Below, in pieces: positions 15,940 through 23,663 of a DNA stretch of 29,521 bases. The notes beneath the pieces are model-generated. The model was not told where the DNA came from. It worked only from the letters and a program-made list of their open reading frames with translations, and ran no database searches. The DNA comes from CAMCFD01 sp965661355 (GTDB lineage: Bacteria > Pseudomonadota > Alphaproteobacteria > Rickettsiales > UBA1997). Position 1 is the stretch's first letter, and the number at the start of each line of letters is the position of its first letter. The stretch is taken from positions 1-29,521 of the forward strand of contig CBFIDI010000019.1 in the NCBI GenBank assembly GCA_965661355.1. Direction: 5' to 3'. The position numbers were made by a program, and so were the translations under genes.

Positions 15940-17106
15940 ATGCAAGACGAAGTAAAATTATCACAAGAAATTGTTAAAATTGAATCTTTCAGTGGATACA
16001 ACCCCGAAGCCATAAATTTTGTTGCTAATTTTTTAAAAAAATTAGATTTTGAATGCGATTTTTTAACTTTCGAAGAAGAAAATTCATACAAAGTCAATAA
16101 TCTTCATGCGGTATACAATCCCCATAAGTCAGATAAAGTCTTCTATTTTGCAGGACATACCGATGTTGTGGCCACCGGAGATTTAAACTCATGGAAACAC
16201 AATCCTTTTTCAGCAACAATTGAAGGTGATTATTTATATGGCCGCGGAACCTCTGACATGAAATGCGCCATTGCCTGCTTTATGCAAGCAACAAAAGAAT
16301 TTTTAACGCAAAACCCCGAACCTGAATTTGGCATCGGTTTTTTAATAACAAATGACGAAGAAGCAAAAAGTATTAATGGCACAAAAAAAGTTCTAAACTG
16401 GATGGTGAAAAATAACCATAAAATATCATCTTGTCTAGTTGGCGAACCAACCAACCCAAACAAACTAGGTCAAATGGCCAAAGTCGGAAGGCGCGGAAGT
16501 ATAAATTTTGAACTTGAAATTATTGGCAAACAAGGTCATGTTGCTTACGCCGAAAAAGCTCTGAACCCAATAACTTGCCTCATCGATATTTTAAAAATGG
16601 TTAACGATCATACTTTTGACGACGGCAATGAGTTTTTTGTACCGACAAATCTTGAAATAACTAATATTCAAAGCGATAATTTAGGCGACAATGTAATTGC
16701 TGAAAAAGCAAATGCTAATTTTAATGTTCGCTTTAACTCAAACCATAATTCAAGCAATATTTTGCAAATTATTGAGTTTGCCTGCAAACAAAATTGTGGA
16801 GCAATTGGCTATAAATATAACCTTAAGCACCGAGTTAGTGGCGAATCATTTTTAACCAAAGAAAGAAGTTTAGCTTGCTTAGTGAAAAAAGTTGCCTCTG
16901 AAAAAACTGGAGAAAAAACAGAATTAACAACAACCGGTGGAACTTCTGATGCTAGGTTTATCAAAGATTATTGCCAAGATTTAGTCGAATTTGGACTTAT
17001 TAACAAAACATCTCATCAAATTGACGAATATTCAAAAATTTCAGAAATAAAACAGCTTAAGGAAATTTATTTTGCTATATTAAATCAATATCAAAATCTT
17101 AATTAA
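15940..17106 (+). CDS. dapE: Succinyl-diaminopimelate desuccinylase
   Basis: Di-zinc M20-family amidohydrolase that removes succinate from N-succinyl-LL-diaminopimelate, leading to meso-DAP and lysine. The 388-residue protein has zinc ligands in AGHTDVV (His73), GRGTSDMK (Asp106), the catalytic/zinc DEE (139-141), VGEPT, and the C-terminal TSHQIDE. Also present is the family motif KVGRRGSINFELEIIGKQGHVAY at the dimerisation-domain entry (split). Length is normal. Its stop overlaps the pgpA start by one base (TAATG), so the two are coupled. Consistent with the peptidoglycan implied by murG. Confidence 0.95.
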   Translation: MQDEVKLSQEIVKIESFSGYNPEAINFVANFLKKLDFECDFLTFEEENSYKVNNLHAVYNPHKSDKVFYFAGHTDVVATGDLNSWKHNPFSATIEGDYLYGRGTSDMKCAIACFMQATKEFLTQNPEPEFGIGFLITNDEEAKSINGTKKVLNWMVKNNHKISSCLVGEPTNPNKLGQMAKVGRRGSINFELEIIGKQGHVAYAEKALNPITCLIDILKMVNDHTFDDGNEFFVPTNLEITNIQSDNLGDNVIAEKANANFNVRFNSNHNSSNILQIIEFACKQNCGAIGYKYNLKHRVSGESFLTKERSLACLVKKVASEKTGEKTELTTTGGTSDARFIKDYCQDLVEFGLINKTSHQIDEYSKISEIKQLKEIYFAILNQYQNLN

Positions 17107-17813
17107 TGAAAAATCTACAAAACATATTCTCTAATTTATTACTAAAATATATAAACCCAAATTTAATTGAAGCCAAAAGAGCCAAAAACTTTAACAAGCT
17201 TCAATCCAGATTTATCAGACTTATGATCAAAGGCGGTAAAATCAGTAAATTTAAACTTAAGTTAATCGAGTTATTTGTAACATTACTTGGCTGCGGAAAA
17301 TATAAAAATGCCCCTGGAACAATAGCAAGCGTTGCAACAGTTTTTATTTGGTTTGGCCTAACAATGATATTTTTAAAATTTGACATACCATTTTTATATG
17401 AAAATATTTTTTGGGCCGCAACTCTTCTAATTACCACAATTTATGCCACGGCCACTATCCCAATTTATACCAGTAACTTGCCAGAAACAGACCACCCTTC
17501 AATTGTTATTGACGAATTTATTGGTCAAATTATAACTTTATCGCTTACTTATCCACTTGTTCGCTCTTTTTACCATGACGACAGCTGGCTTTTAACCAAA
17601 ATAGTTATATGCACCCATCTTTTTCTGAGTTTTTTACTATTTCGCGCCCTAGATATTTCAAAACCACTTTTAATTGGCTGGGTTGACAAAAATATAAAAA
17701 CACCTTTCGGGGTAATACTAGACGACATAATAGCAGGAATTTTCAGCGCATTAATTAGTATTACAATTTTCGTGATTTATAAATCTTCAATTACACAACT
17801 ACATAGTTTTTGA
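17106..17813 (+). CDS. pgpA: Phosphatidylglycerophosphatase A family protein
   Basis: Membrane phosphatase that dephosphorylates phosphatidylglycerophosphate to phosphatidylglycerol. The family pattern is clear: GCGKYKNAPGTIAS, then VIDEFIGQIITLSL, then FRALDISKPLLIGWVDKNIKTPFGVILDDIIAG, with the acidic metal-binding residues (Asp-Glu, Asp-Asp) kept and several membrane helices. At 235 residues it is longer than the usual 160-180 because about 55 basic residues precede the conserved core. The ATG coupled to the dapE stop (17106) is used; an internal ATG at 17223 (MIKGGKISK) would give a more typical length. Confidence 0.88.
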   Translation: MKNLQNIFSNLLLKYINPNLIEAKRAKNFNKLQSRFIRLMIKGGKISKFKLKLIELFVTLLGCGKYKNAPGTIASVATVFIWFGLTMIFLKFDIPFLYENIFWAATLLITTIYATATIPIYTSNLPETDHPSIVIDEFIGQIITLSLTYPLVRSFYHDDSWLLTKIVICTHLFLSFLLFRALDISKPLLIGWVDKNIKTPFGVILDDIIAGIFSALISITIFVIYKSSITQLHSF

Positions 17814-18115
17814 TTTTTATAAAATTTTTAAGTAATTTTTTAAAGCTAATTGACTTTATCAAAAAATTTATTTAAAATTCACACTTATACAAACTTTCGT
17901 TAATTTGACCGTTTTTTAGTTTAAGTTATTTAACGGATAAATTTTAAGTAAAAAGCCGCGCATTATTAAGAATATAAATAAGATTTTTTACTTAACCTTT
18001 AGACCAAAAATAAACTATAAATTAGCAATTATAATAATGAAAATGGCAATTTAGCTATGCCATAAAAATTTATTATTAATTTACAAGAAAAATTTACAAG
18101 AAAATAATTTAACCG
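17814..18115. other. Intergenic region upstream of nuoH
   Basis: About 300 bases, no gene. It carries a long-loop inverted repeat at 17935-17995, whose left arm is found again near 27.9 kb. A TTGACC hexamer at 17905-17910 with only a poor -10 (TATTTA, 17927-17932) is the best promoter candidate for the nuo genes. Confidence 0.45.
17935..17995. repeat. Short intergenic inverted repeat, copy 1
   Basis: TTAAGTAAAAA (17944-17954) and TTTTTACTTAA (17985-17995) are exact reverse complements with a 30-base loop. The block GATAAATTTTAAGTAAAAAG (17936-17955) recurs exactly at 27888-27907, where it is also followed by a matching right arm. Confidence 0.6.
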
Positions 18116-19126
18116 ATGGAAAATCTTTTTTCAGAGTCTGTAATATTGCTTTTTGAGGTCATTTTGCCTATTGTGACAAAAATTGCCCTAATTTTAGCCC
18201 CTCTCATCGCTGGCGTTGCATATTTAACGCTTATGGAGAGAAAGGTAATTGGCGCAATGCAGCTTAGAAAAGGCCCTAATTTAGTTGGTCCTTTTGGACT
18301 ATTTCAACCTTTGGCTGACGGACTTAAGTTAATGTTAAAAGAAGTAATAATTCCACAAGATGCTAACAAGGCCCTGTTCTTACTGGCTCCTATTGCGACT
18401 TTTATTCTTGCGCTTATTGGCTGGGCGGTTATACCTTTTAGCGAAACTTTTGTTGTTGCTGACATCAATGTTGGCGCCACCTATATTCTAGCAACTTCAT
18501 CACTTGGCGTCTACGGAATTATCATTGCTGGCTGGGCCAGTAACTCAAAATATGCATTTTTGGGCGCAATAAGATCTTCGGCTCAAATGATATCTTACGA
18601 AGTTTCAATTGGCCTCATTATAATTTCAGTTTTAATGTGGGCCGGATCACTTAACCTTAAAGACATAGTTCTGGCGCAACAAGATGGCTGGTTCGCTGTT
18701 CAATTATTCCCGATGTTTGTATTATTCATAATTTCAGCCCTAGCAGAAACTAATCGCCTACCATTTGATTTACCAGAAGCCGAATCGGAACTTGTCGCTG
18801 GTTATAATGTTGAATATAGCTCAATGCCATTTTCACTATTTTTCTTAGGCGAATATGCTAATATGATTTTAATCTCAGCTTTTGCTACAATTTTATTTTT
18901 AGGTGGCTGGCTGGTTCCATTTGATATAGAGGTGCTAAAAATAGTTCCTCCACAAATATGGTTTATAGTAAAAATAATCTTCATATTATTTATATTTATT
19001 TGGGTTAGGGCAACATTGCCAAGATATCGCTATGACCAACTTATGCGACTTGGCTGGAAAGTATTTTTACCGCTAAGCTTAACATGGGTAATATTAAGCT
19101 CGGCTTATATAGTTTATACACAATAA
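18116..19126 (+). CDS. nuoH: NADH-quinone oxidoreductase subunit H
   Basis: Membrane subunit of complex I at the junction with the peripheral arm, lining the quinone tunnel. The 336-residue protein has eight or so membrane helices and conserved loops: LMERKVIGAMQLRKGPNLVGPFGLFQPLADGLKL (split), QMISYEVSIGL, AETNRLPFDLPEAESELVAGYNVEYSS (split) and RATLPRYRYDQLMRLGWK. Length and motifs are normal. It is the first gene of nuoHIJK; nuoG, which often precedes it, is absent and pgpA is upstream instead. Confidence 0.97.
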   Translation: MENLFSESVILLFEVILPIVTKIALILAPLIAGVAYLTLMERKVIGAMQLRKGPNLVGPFGLFQPLADGLKLMLKEVIIPQDANKALFLLAPIATFILALIGWAVIPFSETFVVADINVGATYILATSSLGVYGIIIAGWASNSKYAFLGAIRSSAQMISYEVSIGLIIISVLMWAGSLNLKDIVLAQQDGWFAVQLFPMFVLFIISALAETNRLPFDLPEAESELVAGYNVEYSSMPFSLFFLGEYANMILISAFATILFLGGWLVPFDIEVLKIVPPQIWFIVKIIFILFIFIWVRATLPRYRYDQLMRLGWKVFLPLSLTWVILSSAYIVYTQ

Positions 19127-19129
19127 TTT

Positions 19130-19615
19130 ATGAATTTACTTAGATCAATTTACCAATTTATTTTAATAGAAATTATAGCGGGCCATCTTTTGACCTTAAA
19201 ATATTTTTTTAAAAAGAAGGTGACCATTAATTATCCTTACGAAAAAGGACCAATCAGTCCAAGATTTCGTGGCGAGCACGCATTAAGACGCTATCCCAAT
19301 GGTGAAGAGCGCTGTATTGCTTGTAAACTATGCGAAGCAATTTGCCCCGCACAAGCCATAACAATAGAAGCCCAAGAGCGCGACGATGGAAGTAGAAGAA
19401 CTACAAAATATGACATTGACATGATAAAATGTATATATTGCGGAATGTGCCAAGAAGCTTGCCCCGTTGATGCAATTGTCGAAAGTCCTAACTTTGAATT
19501 TTCAACCGAAACCAGAGAGGAGCTCTATTACGACAAAGATAAACTCTTGGAAAATGGCGATAAATATGAATATATGCTTCAAAAATCAATTGAATCAGAC
19601 CTAAAATATAGATAA
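19130..19615 (+). CDS. nuoI: NADH-quinone oxidoreductase subunit I
   Basis: Carries two [4Fe-4S] clusters (N6a and N6b) that pass electrons towards cluster N2. The 161-residue protein has the two CxxCxxCxxxCP motifs: CIACKLCEAICP (Cys 62, 65, 68, 72) and CIYCGMCQEACP (Cys 101, 104, 107, 111), preceded by FRGEHALRRYPNGEERC. It starts three bases after the nuoH stop. Complete and typical. Confidence 0.97.
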   Translation: MNLLRSIYQFILIEIIAGHLLTLKYFFKKKVTINYPYEKGPISPRFRGEHALRRYPNGEERCIACKLCEAICPAQAITIEAQERDDGSRRTTKYDIDMIKCIYCGMCQEACPVDAIVESPNFEFSTETREELYYDKDKLLENGDKYEYMLQKSIESDLKYR

Positions 19616-19625
19616 ACTAATAATT

Positions 19626-20240
19626 ATGGACTTCAATTTAATTTTATTTTACATATTCTCTTTCATTTTAATTTCTTCAGCAACACTTGTTGTCAGCAGT
19701 AGAAATATGGTGCATTGCGTTTTATTCTTAATTCTTGCCTTCATGAACGCCGCCGCATTATTCATATTACTTGGCGCCGAATTTATAGGAATGCTAACAA
19801 TAATTGTCTATGTAGGCGCCATCGCTGTTTTATTCTTGTTTGTAGTCATGATGTTAAATGTTGACAAATCTCAAGCTAAAAAGTTAGTAAATAAATCAAT
19901 TCCGCTTCTTATAAGCGTTGCCGTAATATTCTTTTTAGAATTATTTTTAATATTGAAACTGACTTTAATTGGCGATTATCAAAAAATAATATTATTCCCA
20001 ATTTCTGAAGAAACATCCAATATTTCGGCAATTGGATCCGTTTTATATACTGAATTTTTCTTGCCATTTCAAATTTCTGGCGCCATTTTATTTGTCGCCA
20101 TGATCGGTGCTATTGTATTAACATTAAACGATAAAAAGCGATTTATCAGAAAGCAAAAAATATCTGACCAAACTAAAAGAAATCAAAATAATTCGGTAGA
20201 AATAGTAAAAGTAAAATCAGGCGAAGGGGTAAATTTATGA
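19626..20240 (+). CDS. nuoJ: NADH-quinone oxidoreductase subunit J
   Basis: Hydrophobic complex I subunit in the E-channel next to NuoK. The 204-residue protein has five membrane helices and the characteristic GAEFIGMLTIIVYVGAIAVLFLFVVMMLN (split) in the third helix. A C-terminal basic cytoplasmic tail of about 45 residues (KKRFIRKQKISDQTKRNQ...) ends the protein. Its stop overlaps the nuoK start (ATGA). Confidence 0.95.
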   Translation: MDFNLILFYIFSFILISSATLVVSSRNMVHCVLFLILAFMNAAALFILLGAEFIGMLTIIVYVGAIAVLFLFVVMMLNVDKSQAKKLVNKSIPLLISVAVIFFLELFLILKLTLIGDYQKIILFPISEETSNISAIGSVLYTEFFLPFQISGAILFVAMIGAIVLTLNDKKRFIRKQKISDQTKRNQNNSVEIVKVKSGEGVNL

Positions 20241-20551
20241 TGAATCACTTAACGATAAACCATTTTGTATTTTTGTCTTTAATTCTATTTTGTATTGGCC
20301 TAAGTGGAATTTTTATCAACCGCAAAAATATAATATCACTTTTAGTATCAATAGAATTAATGCTTTTGGCAACCAATATAAATTTCATTGCCTTTTCAGC
20401 CTTTTTGCAAGATTTAAACGGACAAATATTCTCTATTTTTATATTAACAATTGCCGGAGCCGAGGCCGCAATTGGTTTAGCAATTTTGGTAATTTACTTC
20501 AACAATAACAAAAATATTGAAACCAAAGAGGTCTCATCTTTAAAAGGTTAA
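20237..20551 (+). CDS. nuoK: NADH-quinone oxidoreductase subunit K
   Basis: Small three-helix complex I subunit carrying the membrane glutamates of the proton path: SIELMLLATNINF and the second-site TIAGAEAAIGLAILV. 104 residues, usual about 100. Start codons ATG 20237 (overlapping the nuoJ stop) and ATG 20240 are adjacent and equally possible. nuoL, M and N, the usual followers, are not present; a secreted repeat protein is found instead. Confidence 0.96.
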   Translation: MMNHLTINHFVFLSLILFCIGLSGIFINRKNIISLLVSIELMLLATNINFIAFSAFLQDLNGQIFSIFILTIAGAEAAIGLAILVIYFNNNKNIETKEVSSLKG

Positions 20552-20571
20552 GTATTTTGAACAGGCAAATC

Positions 20572-22137
20572 ATGAAAAAATGCCTCTTTTTTATCATTGT
20601 ACTCTTATATTTTTATCCTGGCCTGTCTTTTGCTGAATATCAAGATATTAAATACGACCAGTGTCACTTAAAGAAAAAAAGCTACGACCTTGTCATTGAC
20701 TCCGTTATAAGTAACAAAAAAACCGCCCTTAGCTCTCTTGCAGGATGTTTACGCTTTAATCACAGATTAATATTTCACGCCTGCCTTATCGACCCCTCGC
20801 AGCTTCAATATAGCGAAAATTTATTTAAAGACAACGAAAATTTTGTTCTAAGTTTAATTAAAATACACCCACGGGCACTAAAATATGCTTCTAAAAGATT
20901 GCGAAATGACCAAAGTTTTGTCAAAAGAATTACCTACATTTATCGCGAAGCAATAAAATATGCCGATAAAAAACTTCTTGACAATAAAAATTTTATGGCA
21001 GAGATGATAAAATATGATTCTAGAAATTACATTTTTGCTTCAAAAAGAATTAGATCAAGCTTTGAACATGCAAAACTTGCCTTTCAAGATAATGGCTCAT
21101 TGTTGATTTACGCTCCAGAATCAGTTAGATCTAATAAAGAACTAGTAAAAATTGCCTTAAATTCTAGCCTTGAAGCGTTTTATGTCATTGATCCAAAATT
21201 GGCTCTAGATCCACAGATTGCAAATTTATTACATGAAGGAGACAAAGCTTTATCGCATGAGAAATTAGAAAAATATATTACAAAAACCTATTTAACCAAC
21301 CATAAAGAAGAAGTTTTTGGCAAAAAGTTAAATTATGAAAAAGAACCAAAGTTTAAAAATAATATAATCATCAACAGAAACTATATTACTAAATGGCACG
21401 AACAACTAAAATTTAATGATCTGTTTTTTCAAAAAAACTGGGTTCTAACTCCAGCAAAAAACAGAAATTTACCACATTATTGGCAAGAAGATCTTAAGAA
21501 ATATCCGGATTTAGTAAAAAAGATAGAAAAATTCTTGGCTAAAAGGCTTGTCGATCTTGAAACTTCCAATAATTTATATTTAACCTATTTGTGGAAAGTC
21601 AAAGACAAACCTTTAACCTTGGCGCTTAACTTATATATGCTGCGCGCAAAAAGCAATTATGAATTAAATTATAAATATGTCAATGTAACGGATTTATCTA
21701 TAATAGCACAAAAAACTAAATCTGGCTGGCAAATGAGCGTAGTTAGAGTTTTGATGGATAAAGACATTAAAACTGATATTTCTTACGACCACGGACATAA
21801 AAGATATTTCTTGCAAGATCTCTATCTTCAAAGCGAAGATGATAAAAATCCTAAAATAATTTACAGAATAGAAAGTGAATTTAGCAAATATTTTGAAATT
21901 TACGAAGAGATGCATGGTGGAAAATATCACATGATATATAGATTAAATCCTCTTAAAATGGCAAAAGCCACAAAATCTAACAATTATAACCAACATATCA
22001 AAAATTTTAAACGCGAAGATTTAGAAGAACAAGAATGGCTCAAAAACATGGAAGAATGCGCGAAAAATTACAAATGCGCGAAAAAAATCGGCAATTTCCA
22101 CGAAATTATTGAATTTCCTGAAAATTATGAAAATTAA
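20572..22137 (+). CDS. Secreted protein with five DUF4116-like 25-residue repeats
   Basis: Function unknown. The 521-residue precursor has a signal peptide (MKKCLFFIIVLLYFYPGLSFA, cleavage likely after residue 21). Five gap-free 25-residue tandem repeats follow at residues 87-111, 112-136, 137-161, 162-186 and 187-211, with the shape D-N-x-x-F-V...A-x-K-Y-A-x-K-x-L-R. This periodicity resembles DUF4116 repeats, which I recall from other host-associated bacteria. A C-terminal region of about 300 residues is not recognised; it has a basic helical part and a beta-rich part (SGWQMSVVRVLMDKDIKT, FLQDLYLQSE, IIYRIESEF) and paired Cys near the end (ECAKNYKCAK). It starts 20 bases after nuoK, so co-transcription is likely. 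A TTG 15 bases upstream could be used instead. Confidence 0.8.
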   Translation: MKKCLFFIIVLLYFYPGLSFAEYQDIKYDQCHLKKKSYDLVIDSVISNKKTALSSLAGCLRFNHRLIFHACLIDPSQLQYSENLFKDNENFVLSLIKIHPRALKYASKRLRNDQSFVKRITYIYREAIKYADKKLLDNKNFMAEMIKYDSRNYIFASKRIRSSFEHAKLAFQDNGSLLIYAPESVRSNKELVKIALNSSLEAFYVIDPKLALDPQIANLLHEGDKALSHEKLEKYITKTYLTNHKEEVFGKKLNYEKEPKFKNNIIINRNYITKWHEQLKFNDLFFQKNWVLTPAKNRNLPHYWQEDLKKYPDLVKKIEKFLAKRLVDLETSNNLYLTYLWKVKDKPLTLALNLYMLRAKSNYELNYKYVNVTDLSIIAQKTKSGWQMSVVRVLMDKDIKTDISYDHGHKRYFLQDLYLQSEDDKNPKIIYRIESEFSKYFEIYEEMHGGKYHMIYRLNPLKMAKATKSNNYNQHIKNFKREDLEEQEWLKNMEECAKNYKCAKKIGNFHEIIEFPENYEN

Positions 22138-22140
22138 GTA

Positions 22141-22167
22141 TAAAAACTTTAACAAGACAAGTTTTTA
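22141..22167. terminator. Weak hairpin after the nuo-associated gene
   Basis: TAAAAACTT (22141-22149) and AAGTTTTTA (22159-22167) form a 9-bp stem with a 9-base loop, starting three bases after the stop codon. On the plus strand the right arm ends in a T-run of five. The low G-C content makes it a weak intrinsic terminator at best. Confidence 0.35.
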
Positions 22168-22238
22168 AATTATACCAGACTCTATTTTTTAGGCTAGATA
22201 AAACAAAATATTTTGACCTGGTTTTGGATATTATGCAT

Positions 22239-22420
22239 AAATCTCATCTTTAAATACCAATTAAAAAATAAGTCACAATCAACACTTTACTGAGTTTTGT
22301 TGCGATAAATTTAGCGGTTAAATTGATATTTTAAAATGAAATTTGTCCATCATGCCATTTTAATTTTTTAGCTGATTATTTAAAGACTAAAAAATTAAAC
22401 CACAATAATTATTGTAAAAT
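22239..22420 (+). repeat. Intergenic repeat copy C, degenerate composite
   Basis: Begins AATCTCATCTTTAAATACCAATT, comparable to the left end of copy A (split motif with CATCTTTAAATA). It continues with CGATAAATTTAGCGGTTAAATT and a right part, CATGCCATTTTAATTTTTTAG, that matches the right part of copy B (TGCGCCATTTTAACTTTAG). The order of blocks is conserved; sequence identity is modest. Confidence 0.5.
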
Positions 22421-22468
22421 AGTGATAAATTTTAACGAATAGACTTTATTTTTAGCGCTTATTTTAAC

Positions 22469-22620
22469 TTATACCAAATCCCATCTTCAAGCGCCAATTT
22501 ATCCGTCCGTAATTTAATTACTAAATCCATCACTAAAAACTTAACATAGCATTTGTGACGGATAAGTTTTTGCTAATAAATTTATTAATCAAATTATTTA
22601 GCCCTGAATTAGTATTACAG
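22469..22620 (-). repeat. Intergenic repeat copy D, inverted relative to copy A
   Basis: Reverse complement of copy A. The 25-base block at 22496-22520 and the 20-base block at 22574-22593 match 2539-2563 and 2469-2488 exactly. GTTTTTAGTGATGGATTTA differs from copy A by one base, and the CCCATCTT end is retained at 22480-22487. The opposite terminal inverted repeat has decayed. This is the best-supported pair of the family. Confidence 0.75.
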
Positions 22621-22735
22621 ATTTCTTACGCTAGTTTATTTTAATATTTACCATAAATAATCGGCAAATTCAAAATGTCATTTACGCGATAAAATATCAT
22701 CAAAAATTAACCTCAAGCGATAAATTATTAATTAA

Positions 22736-23662
22736 TTATTCTTCAATTTTACGCAAATAATTAACATAAATCGTTGCGCCAACAGAATTTCGACCATTAA
22801 GGTTATATTTACCGCCACGCGCAATTTTATAAGCAAATCCATGAGCAAAAACATCAAAAACTATATCTTGATGATAAGATTTAATATCATCGCCAAATAA
22901 ATCAAAAAATATTTCAAAATTACCAAAGTTACTCTCGATAAAATCTTGTATTTGCATTGCTTTATCAATTTTACTGCGGATAATTTCAGAATCTGTAACT
23001 TGATAAATATTTTTAACCAGATCTTGAACGCCGCTATTCTTTAAGACAATTCCCAAAATTAGATCAACATATTTTTTATCACACAATTTCTTAATTTCAG
23101 ATATATTTTTATCTTTGATCGCCCGCAACAAACCCTCTTGGTTGCCAATATTTAACTCTAAAATAAAATCTTGAACAAATCCTGGCAAAGAAAATTCTAT
23201 CACCATATCTTTTTTGCTAATTTTATTTAACGCACTTAAAACCAAAGATATAATTTCAAGCTCTGAATCTTGCTTACAACCAACATATTCAACGCCAATT
23301 TGTGTTAATTGACGATCGGCATATAATTCATCACTTTTTGTTTGCAAAACATCGCTTACATAACATAATTTTATTGGATCTTTATGTTCCGGAAAATAAG
23401 TTGAAATAAGGCGCGATATCTGCAAAGTTGTATCTGATCTGAGGATTAAATTTTTACCCGATTGCGGATCAACAAATTCGAAAGAATTATCCTTTTGCTC
23501 TTCACTGTAACCATTGGCAAATTCAATTAAAGGAGTTTTAACCAATTGATAGCCATTATTCATAAAGTAATTTAAGACTAAATTTACCTTGTCATGATTG
23601 CTTTTAGCGTCTTTAAATATAAGATCGTAAAAACCAATTGGTAAAATATTATTGCTTTTCAT
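22736..23662 (-). CDS. hisZ: HisZ-like (ATP phosphoribosyltransferase regulatory subunit / HisRS-like) protein
   Basis: Similar to the class II synthetase catalytic fold of HisRS and its paralogue HisZ, which activates short-form HisG in histidine synthesis. The 308 residues align in order: LPIGFYDL at the start, LRSDTTLQISRL (residues 74-84), LCYVSDVLQTKS, DRQLTQIGVEYVG, and a late FDVFAHGFAYKIARGGKYN. Where HisRS motif 2 and most HisZ have Arg (xVFR), Gln107 is found. The anticodon-binding domain of HisRS is absent, so it is not an active synthetase. No hisG or other his gene is nearby. It begins one base after the addA stop (TAATATG) and is surely co-transcribed with it. The symbol is a family label only. 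Confidence 0.72.
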   Translation of the reverse strand: MKSNNILPIGFYDLIFKDAKSNHDKVNLVLNYFMNNGYQLVKTPLIEFANGYSEEQKDNSFEFVDPQSGKNLILRSDTTLQISRLISTYFPEHKDPIKLCYVSDVLQTKSDELYADRQLTQIGVEYVGCKQDSELEIISLVLSALNKISKKDMVIEFSLPGFVQDFILELNIGNQEGLLRAIKDKNISEIKKLCDKKYVDLILGIVLKNSGVQDLVKNIYQVTDSEIIRSKIDKAMQIQDFIESNFGNFEIFFDLFGDDIKSYHQDIVFDVFAHGFAYKIARGGKYNLNGRNSVGATIYVNYLRKIEE

Positions 23663-23663
23663 A

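Larger units (their letters stand above)
22168..22735. other. Repeat-bearing intergenic region between convergent genes
   Basis: About 570 bases with no gene, lying between the convergent DUF4116-like gene and hisZ-like gene. It is mostly filled by two repeat copies, C (about 22239-22420) and D (22469-22620), in opposite orientations. Confidence 0.6.
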
